Of a DNA stretch of 64,000 bases, positions 25,033-37,578 are shown one piece after another. The notes below the pieces were generated by a model. The model searched no databases. It saw nothing but the letters and a program-made list of their open reading frames with translations, and was not told where the DNA came from. The DNA lies in contig NZ_NEVN01000008.1 in assembly GCF_002261475.1 (NCBI RefSeq), forward strand, positions 186,001 through 250,000, in the 5' to 3' direction. The position numbers were made by a program, and so were the translations under genes. How positions within the stretch are numbered: position 1 is the first letter of the stretch; each line of letters begins with the position of its first letter. The stretch comes from Bordetella genomosp. 5. Its GTDB lineage: Bacteria > Pseudomonadota > Gammaproteobacteria > Burkholderiales > Burkholderiaceae_B.

Positions 25033-28000
25033 TCAACCGATGGTCATGAGGCTGGCATTGCCCCCGGCGGCGGCCGTATTCACGCTCAACGAGCGCTCGC
25101 ACAGCAGGCGCTCGGGCGCGTAGCTGGCGCCGGCGGCAAGCGCATCCGACGACAGGCCATGCACCGCCACCAGCGGGCCGGCACGACGCGCCACGCGCTG
25201 GTTGAGCGCCCGCAGCGTGTCGCCATCACCCTCGAACAATACGGCCTGATACTGCGCCTCGTCGACCTCGGCGTCATCCAGGATGGCGGCCTGCTCGCGT
25301 GCCTCAGCATCGAGACCGGCCAGCAGCGCCTGCGCGGCCGGCGTGTCGGCGAACCAGGCCTGGTTGCCGGTGGCGCGCGCCACCGCCCATTGCGCGCGGG
25401 CACCGGCATCCGTCGCCGCCACGCAATAGACCGCGCCGCGCGGCTCGACCATATAGGTGTTGGTTTCGCCCGTAGGGCCGGGCAGCGCCAGCGCGACCGG
25501 CATGCTGGTGGCACCCTTGAGCGCCGGCGGCAGGCCTTGCGGACGCACCGACAGCAGGCGGTACATGTACAGCGGACCGCCCGCCTTGGGACCGGTGCCG
25601 GAGAGGTTTTCACCGCCGAAGGGCTGCACACCCACCACCGCCCCCACGATATTGCGGTTGACGTAGAGGTTGCCGGCCTGGACGGCCTCGGTCACGTGCG
25701 CCACGGTTTCGTCGATCCGCGTGTGCACGCCGAAGGTGAGGCCGTAGCCGGTGCCGTTGATCTGCTCCAGCACGCGGTCGAGATCGCCTCGCGCGTAGCG
25801 CACCACATGCAGCACGGGGCCGAACACTTCGCGCTTGAGTTCGCCGATGTCCTGGATCTCGATCAGCGTCGGCGGCACGAAGGTGCCGCCGCGGCATTCC
25901 GGTGCCAGCTCGACCTGGTCGACGCGATGGCCGGCCGCGCGCAGCGTGTCGATGTGGTTGAGGATGTTGTGTTGGGCTTCGCCGTCGATCACCGGACCCA
26001 CGTCGGTAGAGAGGCGATCGGGGTTACCCACGCGCAGCTCGCGCATCGCGCCGCGCAGCATGGTGAGAACGTGATCGGCGTTGTCTTCCTGCACGCACAG
26101 CACACGCAGCGCCGAGCAGCGCTGGCCTGCCGAATCGAACGCCGAGCTCAGCACGTCGAACACCACCTGTTCCGACAGGGCCGACGAGTCGACCACCATC
26201 GCATTCTGGCCGCCCGTCTCGGCGATCAGCGGAATGGTGTGGCCGTCGTCGTCGAGGCGCTCGGCCAGGCTGCGGGCGATGATGCGCGCCACCTCGGTCG
26301 AACCGGTGAACATCACGCCGCGCACGGCGGCGGCGCCCACCAGGCGCGCGCCGATGGTCTCGCCACGCCCCGGCAGCAGTTGCACCGCGCCCGCCGGCAC
26401 GCCGGCGGCGCGCAGGATGGCCACGGCCTGGGCCGCGATCAGCGGCGTCTGCTCGGCCGGCTTGGCCAGCACGGTGTTGCCGGCGGCCAGCGCGGCGGCC
26501 ACCTGACCCGTGAAGATCGCCAGCGGGAAATTCCAGGGGCTGATGCACAGCACGGTGCCCAGCGGACGGTGCGTGTCGTTGTCGAACTCGCGCTCTGCCT
26601 GGTCGGCGTAATAACGCAGGAAGTCGACCGCCTCGCGCACCTCGGCAATCGCGTTGGGCAACGACTTGCCGGCCTCGCGCACGATCAGGCCGAGCAGATT
26701 CTGCATCTGCTCTTCGAGCATCTGCGCCGCGCGGCGCAGGCATTGCGCGCGTTCGACGACCGGCGTGGATTGCCAGATCGGGGCGACGTTGGCCGCGCCG
26801 CGCAGCGCAATGTCGGCCTCGTTTTCGTTGGCTTCCATCACCCGGCCGACCACGTCCCGCTGATTGGCCGGATTGAGTACGTCGATGGCGCGGGCATCGT
26901 CCCAGAGCGGATCGCCCTCGCCCAGCATCGGCGCGGCGCGCCACGGGATGGCGGCGCTGGTCTGCAGTGCGGCCGACAGCGATCCCAGGCGATGTTCGTT
27001 GCTCAGATCCAGACCGGCGGAGTTGGCGCGCACCCCTTCGCTGGTGTTGCCATACAGGTCGCGCGGCAGCGGGATCTTCTCGTGCGGCGCGCCCAGCGGC
27101 ACCACGCGCGACGCGGCTTCGACCGGATCGGCGACCAGCTGCTCGACCGGAATGGTCTCGTCGCCGATGAGGTTCACGAACGAGGTGTTGGCGCCGTTTT
27201 CGAGCAGGCGGCGCACCAGATAGGCGAGCAGCGTTTCGTGCGTGCCCACCGGGGCGTAGATGCGGCAGGGGCGATTGAGCTTGCCCTGGGCCACGGGGCC
27301 GACCACTTCGTCGTACAGCGGTTCGCCCATGCCGTGCAGGCATTGGAACTCGTATTGGCCGGGGTAATAGTTTTGCCCGGCCAGGTGATAGATGGCCGCA
27401 AGCGAGTAGGCATTGTGCGTGGCGAACTGCGGGTAGACCGCCTCGGGCGCGCCGAGCAGCTTGCGCGCGCAGGCCAGGTAGGCCACGTCGGTGTAGACCT
27501 TGCGCGTATAGACGGGGTAGCCCTCGAGGCCGTCGACCTGGGCACGCTTGATTTCGCTGTCCCAGTAGGCGCCCTTGACCAGGCGCACCATCACGCGGTG
27601 GCCGCTGCGGCGCGCGAGATCGATCACGTAATCGATCACGAAAGGCGCACGCTTCTGATAGGCCTGGATCACGAAGCCGATGCCGTTCCAGCCGTCGAGT
27701 TCGGGCGTGAAGCACAGCGCTTCGAGCAGGTCGAGCGAGATTTCCAGGCGGTCGGCTTCTTCGGCATCGATGTTCAGGCCGATGTCGTATTGGCGGGCGA
27801 GGATCGTGAGCGCGCGCACGCGCGGCAGCAGCTCGGCCATCACGCGCTCGCGCTGGGCACGCGAGTAGCGCGGATGCAGCGCCGACAGCTTGATCGAGAT
27901 GCCCGGGCCTTCGTAGATGCCGCGGCCGGCCGCCGCCTTGCCGATGGCGTGGATGGCCTGTTCGTACGAGGCGTAGTAGCGCTCGGCGTCTTCGGCCGTG

Positions 28001-28854
28001 GTGGCGGCCTCGCCCAGCATGTCGTAGGAATAACGGAAGCCGCGCGACTCCAGCTTGCGGTTGTTGGCCAGCGCCTCGGAGATCGTCTGGCCCGACACGA
28101 ACTGCTCGCCCATCATGCGCATGGCGATGTTGACGCCCTTGCGCACCAGGGGCTCGCCGCCCTTGCCGATCAGGCGCGTGAGCGCGCGCGACAGCGATTG
28201 TTCGCTGCTCACGGACACCAGCTTGCCGGTGATCATCAGGCCCCAGGTGGCGGCATTGACGAACAGCGACTGCGAACCGCCCATGTGCGACTTCCAGTCG
28301 CCGCGGGCGACCTTGTCGCGGATGAGCGCGTCGCGCGTGGCGCGATCGGGGATGCGCAACAGCGCTTCGGCCAGACACATCAGGGCCACGCCCTCCTGGC
28401 TCGACAGCGAAAACTCCTGGATCAGCCCTTCGACACCGCCACCGGTGCGCTTGGCGCGCAGCGCCTGCACCAGCTTGGCCGCCATCGCATGCGTCTTTTC
28501 GAGCTGCGGCATGCGGGCCTGCCCCAGCAGCAGCGGCACGCACTCGGATTCGGGGCGGCGGTAGGCAGCCGTGATCGCGGCGCGAAGGACCGACTGCGGC
28601 TGCACGTCCTGGCCGAAATCATAGAACGGCGGGTGATTCACGACCGGCGTGTCGTCGAGGTCGTCCACACCGCCGTCTTCACGGCCCAGATGCGCCATCT
28701 CGGGCGGCAATTGGCCGCGTTCGATCTTGTCGAGATAGGAGACGATGGCCTGCTTGTGCAGCCAATGGGGTGTGCAGTTCAGCTTTTGTGCGGCCGCCTT
28801 GAGGCGATCCCGCAGCGCGTCGTCGACCTTGACGCCCAGGGTCGTGCTAGCCAT
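25033..28854 (-). CDS. putA: Trifunctional proline dehydrogenase / P5C dehydrogenase / repressor PutA
   Basis: 1273 residues. It oxidises proline to glutamate at the membrane in two steps and can repress its own gene. In order: an N-terminal ribbon-helix-helix (MASTTLGVKVDDALRDRLKA), a FAD-dependent proline dehydrogenase barrel (about 200-560, with VRLVKGAYWDSEIKRAQ), an aldehyde dehydrogenase domain (about 600-1090, catalytic Glu near 880 in AETGGQNAMVVD and Cys near 912 in AGQRCSALR), and a C-terminal lid region. The start at 28854 gives the conserved RHH start; AGGAA lies 10 bases upstream. No putP permease is in the window. Confidence 0.97.
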   Translation of the reverse strand: MASTTLGVKVDDALRDRLKAAAQKLNCTPHWLHKQAIVSYLDKIERGQLPPEMAHLGREDGGVDDLDDTPVVNHPPFYDFGQDVQPQSVLRAAITAAYRRPESECVPLLLGQARMPQLEKTHAMAAKLVQALRAKRTGGGVEGLIQEFSLSSQEGVALMCLAEALLRIPDRATRDALIRDKVARGDWKSHMGGSQSLFVNAATWGLMITGKLVSVSSEQSLSRALTRLIGKGGEPLVRKGVNIAMRMMGEQFVSGQTISEALANNRKLESRGFRYSYDMLGEAATTAEDAERYYASYEQAIHAIGKAAAGRGIYEGPGISIKLSALHPRYSRAQRERVMAELLPRVRALTILARQYDIGLNIDAEEADRLEISLDLLEALCFTPELDGWNGIGFVIQAYQKRAPFVIDYVIDLARRSGHRVMVRLVKGAYWDSEIKRAQVDGLEGYPVYTRKVYTDVAYLACARKLLGAPEAVYPQFATHNAYSLAAIYHLAGQNYYPGQYEFQCLHGMGEPLYDEVVGPVAQGKLNRPCRIYAPVGTHETLLAYLVRRLLENGANTSFVNLIGDETIPVEQLVADPVEAASRVVPLGAPHEKIPLPRDLYGNTSEGVRANSAGLDLSNEHRLGSLSAALQTSAAIPWRAAPMLGEGDPLWDDARAIDVLNPANQRDVVGRVMEANENEADIALRGAANVAPIWQSTPVVERAQCLRRAAQMLEEQMQNLLGLIVREAGKSLPNAIAEVREAVDFLRYYADQAEREFDNDTHRPLGTVLCISPWNFPLAIFTGQVAAALAAGNTVLAKPAEQTPLIAAQAVAILRAAGVPAGAVQLLPGRGETIGARLVGAAAVRGVMFTGSTEVARIIARSLAERLDDDGHTIPLIAETGGQNAMVVDSSALSEQVVFDVLSSAFDSAGQRCSALRVLCVQEDNADHVLTMLRGAMRELRVGNPDRLSTDVGPVIDGEAQHNILNHIDTLRAAGHRVDQVELAPECRGGTFVPPTLIEIQDIGELKREVFGPVLHVVRYARGDLDRVLEQINGTGYGLTFGVHTRIDETVAHVTEAVQAGNLYVNRNIVGAVVGVQPFGGENLSGTGPKAGGPLYMYRLLSVRPQGLPPALKGATSMPVALALPGPTGETNTYMVEPRGAVYCVAATDAGARAQWAVARATGNQAWFADTPAAQALLAGLDAEAREQAAILDDAEVDEAQYQAVLFEGDGDTLRALNQRVARRAGPLVAVHGLSSDALAAGASYAPERLLCERSLSVNTAAAGGNASLMTIG

Positions 28855-29143
28855 AAATCGTGGGTTCCTGATACAGCATGGGAAGGCCGCGCGAGGCGGC
28901 ATGGCGAGCGTGCCCTGGTGAAACCCACAGACGATCGGGGGCCCCGGAGCACCTCGGTGCCACCGTATGCTAATCAGGTTGCAACCCGGTCGATATACAG
29001 GTTAACCCTTACATACCTCGGGTTAACCGCATGGAAACAAGAGAGATTCTTCGGAATGACCGGAATCAACACGGCGCCTCGCCCGCCCCTCCCGGCTCCA
29101 AAACGGGACAAATGAGGCCGATCAGCCGGCAACGCGTCGACAA
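28855..29143. other. putA upstream region with PutA-type boxes and GGTTAACC palindromes
   Basis: No gene. GGTTGCAACC at 28977-28986 contains two overlapping GTTGCA motifs in opposite directions; GTTGCA is the known PutA ribbon-helix-helix box in E. coli. Just beyond, GGTTAACCC (29000-29008) and GGGTTAACC (29020-29028) form a perfect 9-bp inverted repeat with an 11-base spacer, a likely site for a second regulator. Confidence 0.6.
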
Positions 29144-29175
29144 AATAAAAAAGGCGCGGTGCTACCCGCGCCTTC
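29144..29175 (-). terminator. Intrinsic terminator after pqiC
   Basis: On the minus strand AAGGCGCGG pairs with CCGCGCCTT and is followed by TTTTTTATTTTG. It begins about 17 bases past the pqiC stop and ends the clp-pqi transcript. Confidence 0.92.
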
Positions 29176-29191
29176 GGATCCGAAAATGTCT

Positions 29192-29851
29192 TCAGCGGGC
29201 CCCGTCCGCCAGTTGGGTGCAGCCGGAGACCCTCACCTGTTCGCTCGCCGGCTGGGCGTCCTGCCCGCCGGAACGCACCGCGCTGGCGATGGTACGGGCG
29301 AGCAATTGCGCGGCCTGCTGCTGCGCGGTGACGAGGCCGGTCACGGCCGCACCCTCGACCGGCACGCTCACCACGGTGCGGCAGACGAGTCCGCGGCCCT
29401 GCGCATTGAGCGGCCGCGCGCGCCAGGTGGCGTCGAGCACGGCCGGGCCCCCGTCGTTCATGTCGAAGCGCTGCACATCCGTCTGCACGCGCCACACCGG
29501 CGCGCCCGCGGCCGGCCGCACCACCTGCACGTCGAGCACGCCCAATTCGCGCGTGAGGCCGTCGGACAGTGCCGAGCGCAGTTCGTCGGGCAGCGCGCCC
29601 GTCCAGCGGTCCGAATACAGCGGCGCCACGGTACCCGCCCCCGTGCGCAGCATGATCTGAGGTTGATCCACCTGACTGGGCACCGTCACCGGCAGCACCT
29701 CGATCATGTACGACGCATTGCCCGTGGACGCTGGCGCCGCCTGCTGGGGCGCCAGCAAGGTGTAATAGCGAGGCGTGGGCGAGGAGCCGCAGGCCGCGAG
29801 TGCCACCGCCACGCCCACATACGGCAGACCGCGCAAGAAAATGGACTTCAT
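29192..29851 (-). CDS. pqiC: PqiC-type outer-membrane lipoprotein
   Basis: 219 residues with a lipoprotein signal (lipobox LAAC, Cys21) and a DUF330/ABC-auxiliary lipoprotein domain beginning RYYTLLAPQQ. PqiC anchors the PqiB tube to the outer membrane. It starts 3 bases after the pqiB stop, so it belongs to pqiABC. Confidence 0.9.
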   Translation of the reverse strand: MKSIFLRGLPYVGVAVALAACGSSPTPRYYTLLAPQQAAPASTGNASYMIEVLPVTVPSQVDQPQIMLRTGAGTVAPLYSDRWTGALPDELRSALSDGLTRELGVLDVQVVRPAAGAPVWRVQTDVQRFDMNDGGPAVLDATWRARPLNAQGRGLVCRTVVSVPVEGAAVTGLVTAQQQAAQLLARTIASAVRSGGQDAQPASEQVRVSGCTQLADGAR

Positions 29852-29854
29852 GGA

Positions 29855-31519
29855 TTAGTTCCTGACAGGGCCCGCGCCCGGGATGGGATCTTCCCCACGC
29901 CCGCGCAGCAAGGCTTCGGGATTGGCCTGGAGATAATCGGACAGCGCACGCAGCGAGCGCGCGGCCCGGCCAAGCTCCTGCATGGCGCGCTCGGTATTGA
30001 CCGGCAGCGACGAATCCGAAGCGAGCAATTCGTTGACCGCCGACAGCGACTGACGCGCCTGCTTGAGGACCGACTGCGCCTCGGGCGCCACGTCTTTCTC
30101 GAGGCGGCCCATGAGCTTGGAGGTGTTGGCGAGCGTGCTGCGCAGCTCGTTGCCGATCTGCTCGAACGGGATCTTCTCGACCTTGTTGACGATGCTGGTG
30201 ATCTGCTCCTGCAGCTGATCGAACTGACCCGGAATGGTCGGGATGGTCATCGGCTCGGTCGGCTTGTAATCCACCGGCGGCGCCTTCGGGAAGTGGTCGA
30301 GCACGATGAAGAGCTGGCCCGTCAGCAGGTTGGCCGACCGCATCTGCGCGCGCAGACCGTACTTCACCATCACGGTCATGACCTGGCCCGGCGCCAGATG
30401 GCCCGTGCCCACCTTTTCGGCCTCGGCGCGGATCTCTTCGTACAGACGGCCCAGACGCTCGGGGTAGAGCGTGGCGTCGACCCAGGCGAAGAAGCGCTTG
30501 GTCTTGCTGTCGAAGTCGATCGTGATCTTGGTGACGTCGCCGAGCGTGATGCCCTGGAAGTCGATCGGCGCGCCGACCGACAGGCCGCGCACCGACTGAT
30601 CGAAGCGCATGCGCACGGGGAACGGCTCGCCATCGGTGTTGGCCTTGGCAACGCCTTCGCCGGTGTAGAGCTCGAACGTGTCGTTCTCCTTGGCCACCTC
30701 GGTATTGCGCGGGGAAACGTCTTCGAACGCAATGCCGCCGATGGCCACCGACACCAGCGACTGCGTGCGCACCTTCAGCCCTTCCGCGTTCACCGAAAAA
30801 TCGACGCCGCTGGCGTTCCAGAAGCGCGTGCCGCTGGTCACGAACTTGTCGTTGGGCGCATCGACGAAGATCTCGACGTTGACGGCCTTGCCGTCCTGGT
30901 CGAGCGAGTAGCCCACCACCCGCCCGACGCTGATACGGCGGTAGTAGACGGGCGAGCCGATATCGAGCGAACCCAGGTCACGCGCCTTGAGCATGAAGCG
31001 CTTGCCCTCGCGATCGTGCGTGACGGCGGGCGGGGTTTCGAGCCCCACGAAATCGAACTTGCTGGCCTTGGCGGGCGCCTCGCCGGTGTCTTCGGCGGCA
31101 TCGACGCCGATGTAGGCGCCCGACACCAGGGTACCCAGGCCGGACACGCCGCTCACGCCCAGGCGCGGACGCACCACCCAGAAGTTGGTGCCTTCACGCG
31201 CGAGATTGGAGACGTTGCGGGTGAGCTCGGCCTCGACGACGACCTTGCTGCGGTCTTCGTTGAAACCGATGCCCTTGACCTGCCCGATGGTCACGTCTTT
31301 GTAGCGCAGCTGCGTCTTGCCGACTTCGAGCCCTTCGGCGGTCTCGAACTGGATGGTGATCTCCGGACCGCTCTGCATCCAGGTGCGAACCACGAGCGAC
31401 AGCCCGGCCACCGCCGCGATCAACGGAACGAGCCAGATCCAGGAAATGCGCGAGCGTTCTTTCTTCGAGACGGACACCTTGTGCACCGGGGTGCCACCAG
31501 GAGGAGTCTGTTCGGCCAT
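29855..31519 (-). CDS. pqiB: PqiB-type MCE tunnel protein
   Basis: 554 residues. One N-terminal membrane anchor (SWIWLVPLIAAVAGLSLVV) is followed by three MCE domains, each opening with a GLEVGKTQLRYKDV-like stretch, and a long C-terminal helical region that forms the periplasm-spanning needle for lipid transport. AGGAAA lies 7 bases before the ATG at 31519; the GTG two codons earlier is too close to it. Confidence 0.94.
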   Translation of the reverse strand: MAEQTPPGGTPVHKVSVSKKERSRISWIWLVPLIAAVAGLSLVVRTWMQSGPEITIQFETAEGLEVGKTQLRYKDVTIGQVKGIGFNEDRSKVVVEAELTRNVSNLAREGTNFWVVRPRLGVSGVSGLGTLVSGAYIGVDAAEDTGEAPAKASKFDFVGLETPPAVTHDREGKRFMLKARDLGSLDIGSPVYYRRISVGRVVGYSLDQDGKAVNVEIFVDAPNDKFVTSGTRFWNASGVDFSVNAEGLKVRTQSLVSVAIGGIAFEDVSPRNTEVAKENDTFELYTGEGVAKANTDGEPFPVRMRFDQSVRGLSVGAPIDFQGITLGDVTKITIDFDSKTKRFFAWVDATLYPERLGRLYEEIRAEAEKVGTGHLAPGQVMTVMVKYGLRAQMRSANLLTGQLFIVLDHFPKAPPVDYKPTEPMTIPTIPGQFDQLQEQITSIVNKVEKIPFEQIGNELRSTLANTSKLMGRLEKDVAPEAQSVLKQARQSLSAVNELLASDSSLPVNTERAMQELGRAARSLRALSDYLQANPEALLRGRGEDPIPGAGPVRN

Positions 31520-31639
31520 TGTCACGTTTCCTTTGTACGACGCCGCATGCCTGGGGCATGGGCAACTCCGGCAATTGTGCCAGTTACATCATTGAATGCC
31601 ATTGTGCCTTAAAGGCGCGGATGCGGCGTCCCGCCGCGT

Positions 31640-32974
31640 TCAGACCGTAGGCGACGCCGGCGAACGCTCGGCAGGCCGCGACGCCTGGACCTGCTCATGA
31701 AAGTGCGGATGGTCGTGCGCCCATTCGGACCGCTCCTGCACGTCCCATGCCCGGCGCATGTCGAAACTCATGGCGGCGAGCATCGTGAGCACCACCACGA
31801 GCCCGAAGGCCGCCGCACCGGGCGCGGCGCTGATCTGCATCAGGCCCGGGAAATCCGCCAGCGCGGCAAGCAGGATCACCACGAAGACGTCGAGCATCGA
31901 CCACTGCCCGATGAACTCGACCAGCTGATACAGGCGGGTACGCTGGCGCAGATTGGTGGCGCTGCCGTTCTGGGTGGTGAAAGCCAGGAACGCCAGCGAG
32001 AGGATCTTGGTGAGCGGCACCACCACGCTCGCGATGAACACGATCAACGCGATGTCCCATGAGCCGGTCTCGTAGAGCTCGACGACGCCGCCCAGGATGG
32101 TATGCGCGCCGTCGCCCAGCAACGAGGTGATGTTCATCACCGGCAGGACATTGGCGGGAATGTAGAACACCGCCGCGGCCAGCAGCAGCGCCCAGGTGCG
32201 CGCCAGGTGGTCGGGCTTGCGATAGTGCAGCACGGCGTCGCAGCGGCGGCAATGGTGCGTGGCTTCAGGGTCTTCGGCGCTGGACAGGGCCTGCACCTGA
32301 CCGCACACATGACAGCCGGCCAGCACCGTCGCGCCGCTCATGTCGGGAAGATGGACTTCGGTCGCGCCCTCGAGCTCGGCCATGCGCCATACGGCGGCCG
32401 GCGAGAGACGGCTCATGATGGTGAGCAGGATGGTGAGAAAGCCGAAGCCCAGCAGACCCACGGCCGGCGCGACCGACGCCATGCCGGCCAGCTTGACCAC
32501 GGAGACGACCACGCCCAGCAGGAATACCGGCACCATACTCCAGGGCCGCACCAGGCCAAGCATACGCAGCACCGTGCGAAAGCCCGGCGCCAGCCGCCCG
32601 CGCGCAAGCGGCCCCAGCACCCACAACAGCAACACGATCTGCAGCAAGGGGATCAGGAATCCCACGATGCCGGTCATGATCGCCACGGCCCAGTGATCCT
32701 GGCGCCAGGTGATGGCCACTGCGTCGAGGAAGGTGGCGTCGCTGACCATGCCCTGCACGGTCAGGGTGGCCACCGGATAGATGTTGGCGACCAGAAAGAT
32801 GATCAGCGTGCCGAGCGCGAGCGCAAACCAGTTAGCGGGCGTGAGCCCGCTGTAGCGCCACAGGGTGGATTCGCAGCGTGCACAGCTCGCTGCCTCGCGC
32901 GGGGCCAATGCGTGCCAACGATAGACGTTGCCGCAGTGTTCGCACGAGAGCAGCGAGTGACGGTCGTCGCTCAA
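31640..32974 (-). CDS. pqiA: PqiA-type inner-membrane protein
   Basis: 444 residues made of two similar halves, each with a zinc-ribbon-like pair of CxxC motifs (CEHCGN and CARCES; CHVCGQ and CRRCDA) followed by about four membrane helices. It works with PqiB and PqiC in envelope lipid homeostasis. The start is a TTG only 13 bases after clpA, suggesting readthrough from clpA. 120 bases separate it from pqiB. Confidence 0.93.
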   Translation of the reverse strand: MSDDRHSLLSCEHCGNVYRWHALAPREAASCARCESTLWRYSGLTPANWFALALGTLIIFLVANIYPVATLTVQGMVSDATFLDAVAITWRQDHWAVAIMTGIVGFLIPLLQIVLLLWVLGPLARGRLAPGFRTVLRMLGLVRPWSMVPVFLLGVVVSVVKLAGMASVAPAVGLLGFGFLTILLTIMSRLSPAAVWRMAELEGATEVHLPDMSGATVLAGCHVCGQVQALSSAEDPEATHHCRRCDAVLHYRKPDHLARTWALLLAAAVFYIPANVLPVMNITSLLGDGAHTILGGVVELYETGSWDIALIVFIASVVVPLTKILSLAFLAFTTQNGSATNLRQRTRLYQLVEFIGQWSMLDVFVVILLAALADFPGLMQISAAPGAAAFGLVVVLTMLAAMSFDMRRAWDVQERSEWAHDHPHFHEQVQASRPAERSPASPTV

Positions 32975-32987
32975 GGGGTGCCCGGAC

Positions 32988-35297
<2,310 letters not shown>

Positions 35298-35352
35298 GCT
35301 TCCTCCGTAACGCACCGAAGCGGTCTGGTACACGATTCATATTCTATGCCGA

Positions 35353-37578
35353 TCAGGGCGTAACGCCAGCGATTTCAAATTCAAGCCCGGCATAACGGCC
35401 CTGCGCATCCATGACGGTCAGCGCATGCCGACCGTTGCGGGTCAAGGCGAGGGTCTGTCTTACATCGGCCTCCGCCTGCCCATATAACCTACCATCTAGC
35501 AACCACCATACCTGTCCGCTCGCACCGCTCACCCCCACGTCGACGCCCACTTCCCGCGCGCCCGGCACCGGCCGCAGGATGGAGCCCTGCGCCACGCCTT
35601 CGATGCGCAGCGGACCGGTCGACGTATCGGCGTAGCCCGCGAACGTGGGCGGCACCGTGTCGTTGAGCGCCCACGCCGCGCGCTGTTGCGGGCACGCACC
35701 GTCGGGCGAACTGCCGAGCCGCCAGCCCAGCGGCCAGCAGGTGGTCACGGCGTGCACGGTGGCCGGCCGCAAACGCTGCCGCGGCGCACCGGCCGGCAAC
35801 GCGGCCACGATGTCCTGTAACAGCGGCGCCGCGATGTTGGCGCCGAAAAACCCGGGGTTGGGCGTGCCGTCGGGACGGCCCACCCAGACGCCGAGCGTCC
35901 ATTGATCCGTCACCCCCACCGCCCAGGCATCCCGGAAACCAAAGCTGGTGCCGGTTTTCCAGGCGAGCTGCCGGCCCGGTGTACCGGTCTGGTGCAGCGG
36001 CCGGTCGGGGTGCCCGCCCGCCTCCAGGATATCGCGAACGATCCAGGCGGCACCCGCGCTCATGGCGCGGGTTTCGATGCGGGGCGAGGCCGGCGACAAC
36101 CGGGGCACGCCGGCCAGACCGTCGCGTGCCAGCGCACGGTAGGCGCCGACCAACTCTTCCAATGTGGTGCCACCCCCGCCCAAAATCAAGCTCAGATTGG
36201 GCGAGGCGCCGGCGGGCAGCCGCAGCCGCACGCCGGCCCCCAGCATAACCGATGCAAATCGCACCGGTCCGATGCGATCCAGGAGGTCCACCGCGGGTAC
36301 GTTCAGCGAGCGCTGCAGGGCCTGGGCCACGCTCACCGGGCCCGAGAACGCCGCCTGGAAATTGCCCGGCGCGTAGCCGCCGAATGACATCGGCGTGTCC
36401 AGCAACAAACTCTCCGAATGCACCAGGCCGTCGTCGAGGGCCAGGGCATACAGGAAGGGCTTGAGGGTCGAGCCGGGCGACCGCACCGCCCGCACCATGT
36501 CGACGTGCGCATAGCGGCTCGCATCGCCGAAATCGGCGGATCCGGCATAGGCCTTGATTTCGAGCGTGTCGTTGTCCATCACGAGCACCGCCATCGACAC
36601 CTTGGGCGGCAAGGCGTCGACCCGGTCTTCGAGCATGCGCTCGACCGTGGCCTGCAGGTCGGCATCCAGCGTGGACGCCACCACGTCGCGGCCGCGACGG
36701 GGCGCCTGGGCCAGCAGGCGCTGCGCGGCCAGCGGCGCCAGCCAGCGTGCCCGCAGCGGCGGCGCGACCACGTTTTCGATGCGGGCGTCGGCCACCCGCG
36801 CCTCGCTCCAGACGCCGCGCTCGGCCATGCGCGCCAGCACCTTGTCGCGCGCGACCAGCGCCAGCTCCGGGTGGCGGTCCGGCCGCAATCGGGACGGCGC
36901 CTGCGGCAGGGCCGTCAGCAGCGCGGCCTCGGCATCGCTCAGGTCGCTGGCCGGTTTGCCGAGCCAGAGGCGCGATCCCATTTCCACGCCCTCGACGATG
37001 CCGCCCATGGGCGCGTGACTCAGGTACAGCGACAGGATCTCGTCTTTGCTGTAGTGCATCTCGAGCTGGACGGCGCGCCACACCTGGCGCCACTTGGCCG
37101 ACAGATTGCGCGAAGGCTGGCCGGCCAGCTCGGGATCGAGCATGCGGGCGACCTGCATCGTCAGCGTGGAGCCGCCCGACACGATGCGTCCGTGGGCCAT
37201 CCATTGCCAGCCGGCGCGCGCCATCGCCGCCGGGTTGACGCCGGGATGCCAGTAGAACCAGCGATCCTCGTAGGTCAGCAGGGTTTCGAGGTAGCGCGGC
37301 GACACCTTGTCGGGCGTGACCGGATAGCGCCAGATGCCGTCGCGGCTGGGGTAGTTGCGCAGCGGCGTGCCATCCGCGGCCACGACCACGCGCGCCCCGC
37401 CCTCGCCGATCGGCGGCAGCGGGTCGAGCGTGTCGGCCAGCCACAGCGCGGCGAACGCCAGGCCGCACAGCACCAGCACCGCGCGGCCGAGACGGCGGAG
37501 CCGCCGGGGCCGCGCGGGTGTCGCGGACGGGGTTACGGACGCTTCGCGGCCCGGTCCCGGATCTCGACCGTGGCCCAT
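35353..37578 (-). CDS. pbpC: Penicillin-binding protein 1C
   Basis: 741 residues, bifunctional class A peptidoglycan synthase. A membrane anchor (about 33-49) is followed by a glycosyltransferase 51 domain with the catalytic Glu104 in YEDRWFYWHPG, and a transpeptidase domain with catalytic Ser near 368 (GSTLKP), a SLN motif and KTGTSFGFRDAW near 540. A C-terminal BiPBP-type domain completes the PBP1C architecture. It overlaps the macroglobulin gene by 46 bases, matching the yfhM-pbpC pairing in E. coli. Confidence 0.95.
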   Translation of the reverse strand: MGHGRDPGPGREASVTPSATPARPRRLRRLGRAVLVLCGLAFAALWLADTLDPLPPIGEGGARVVVAADGTPLRNYPSRDGIWRYPVTPDKVSPRYLETLLTYEDRWFYWHPGVNPAAMARAGWQWMAHGRIVSGGSTLTMQVARMLDPELAGQPSRNLSAKWRQVWRAVQLEMHYSKDEILSLYLSHAPMGGIVEGVEMGSRLWLGKPASDLSDAEAALLTALPQAPSRLRPDRHPELALVARDKVLARMAERGVWSEARVADARIENVVAPPLRARWLAPLAAQRLLAQAPRRGRDVVASTLDADLQATVERMLEDRVDALPPKVSMAVLVMDNDTLEIKAYAGSADFGDASRYAHVDMVRAVRSPGSTLKPFLYALALDDGLVHSESLLLDTPMSFGGYAPGNFQAAFSGPVSVAQALQRSLNVPAVDLLDRIGPVRFASVMLGAGVRLRLPAGASPNLSLILGGGGTTLEELVGAYRALARDGLAGVPRLSPASPRIETRAMSAGAAWIVRDILEAGGHPDRPLHQTGTPGRQLAWKTGTSFGFRDAWAVGVTDQWTLGVWVGRPDGTPNPGFFGANIAAPLLQDIVAALPAGAPRQRLRPATVHAVTTCWPLGWRLGSSPDGACPQQRAAWALNDTVPPTFAGYADTSTGPLRIEGVAQGSILRPVPGAREVGVDVGVSGASGQVWWLLDGRLYGQAEADVRQTLALTRNGRHALTVMDAQGRYAGLEFEIAGVTP

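Noticed and set aside
25159-29115. 1318-codon plus-strand frame opposite putA
   Set aside because: Composition-driven antisense frame; putA is unmistakable on the other strand.
29159-31612. 817-codon plus-strand frame opposite pqiB/pqiC
   Set aside because: Antisense shadow that spans two clear genes and has no domain.
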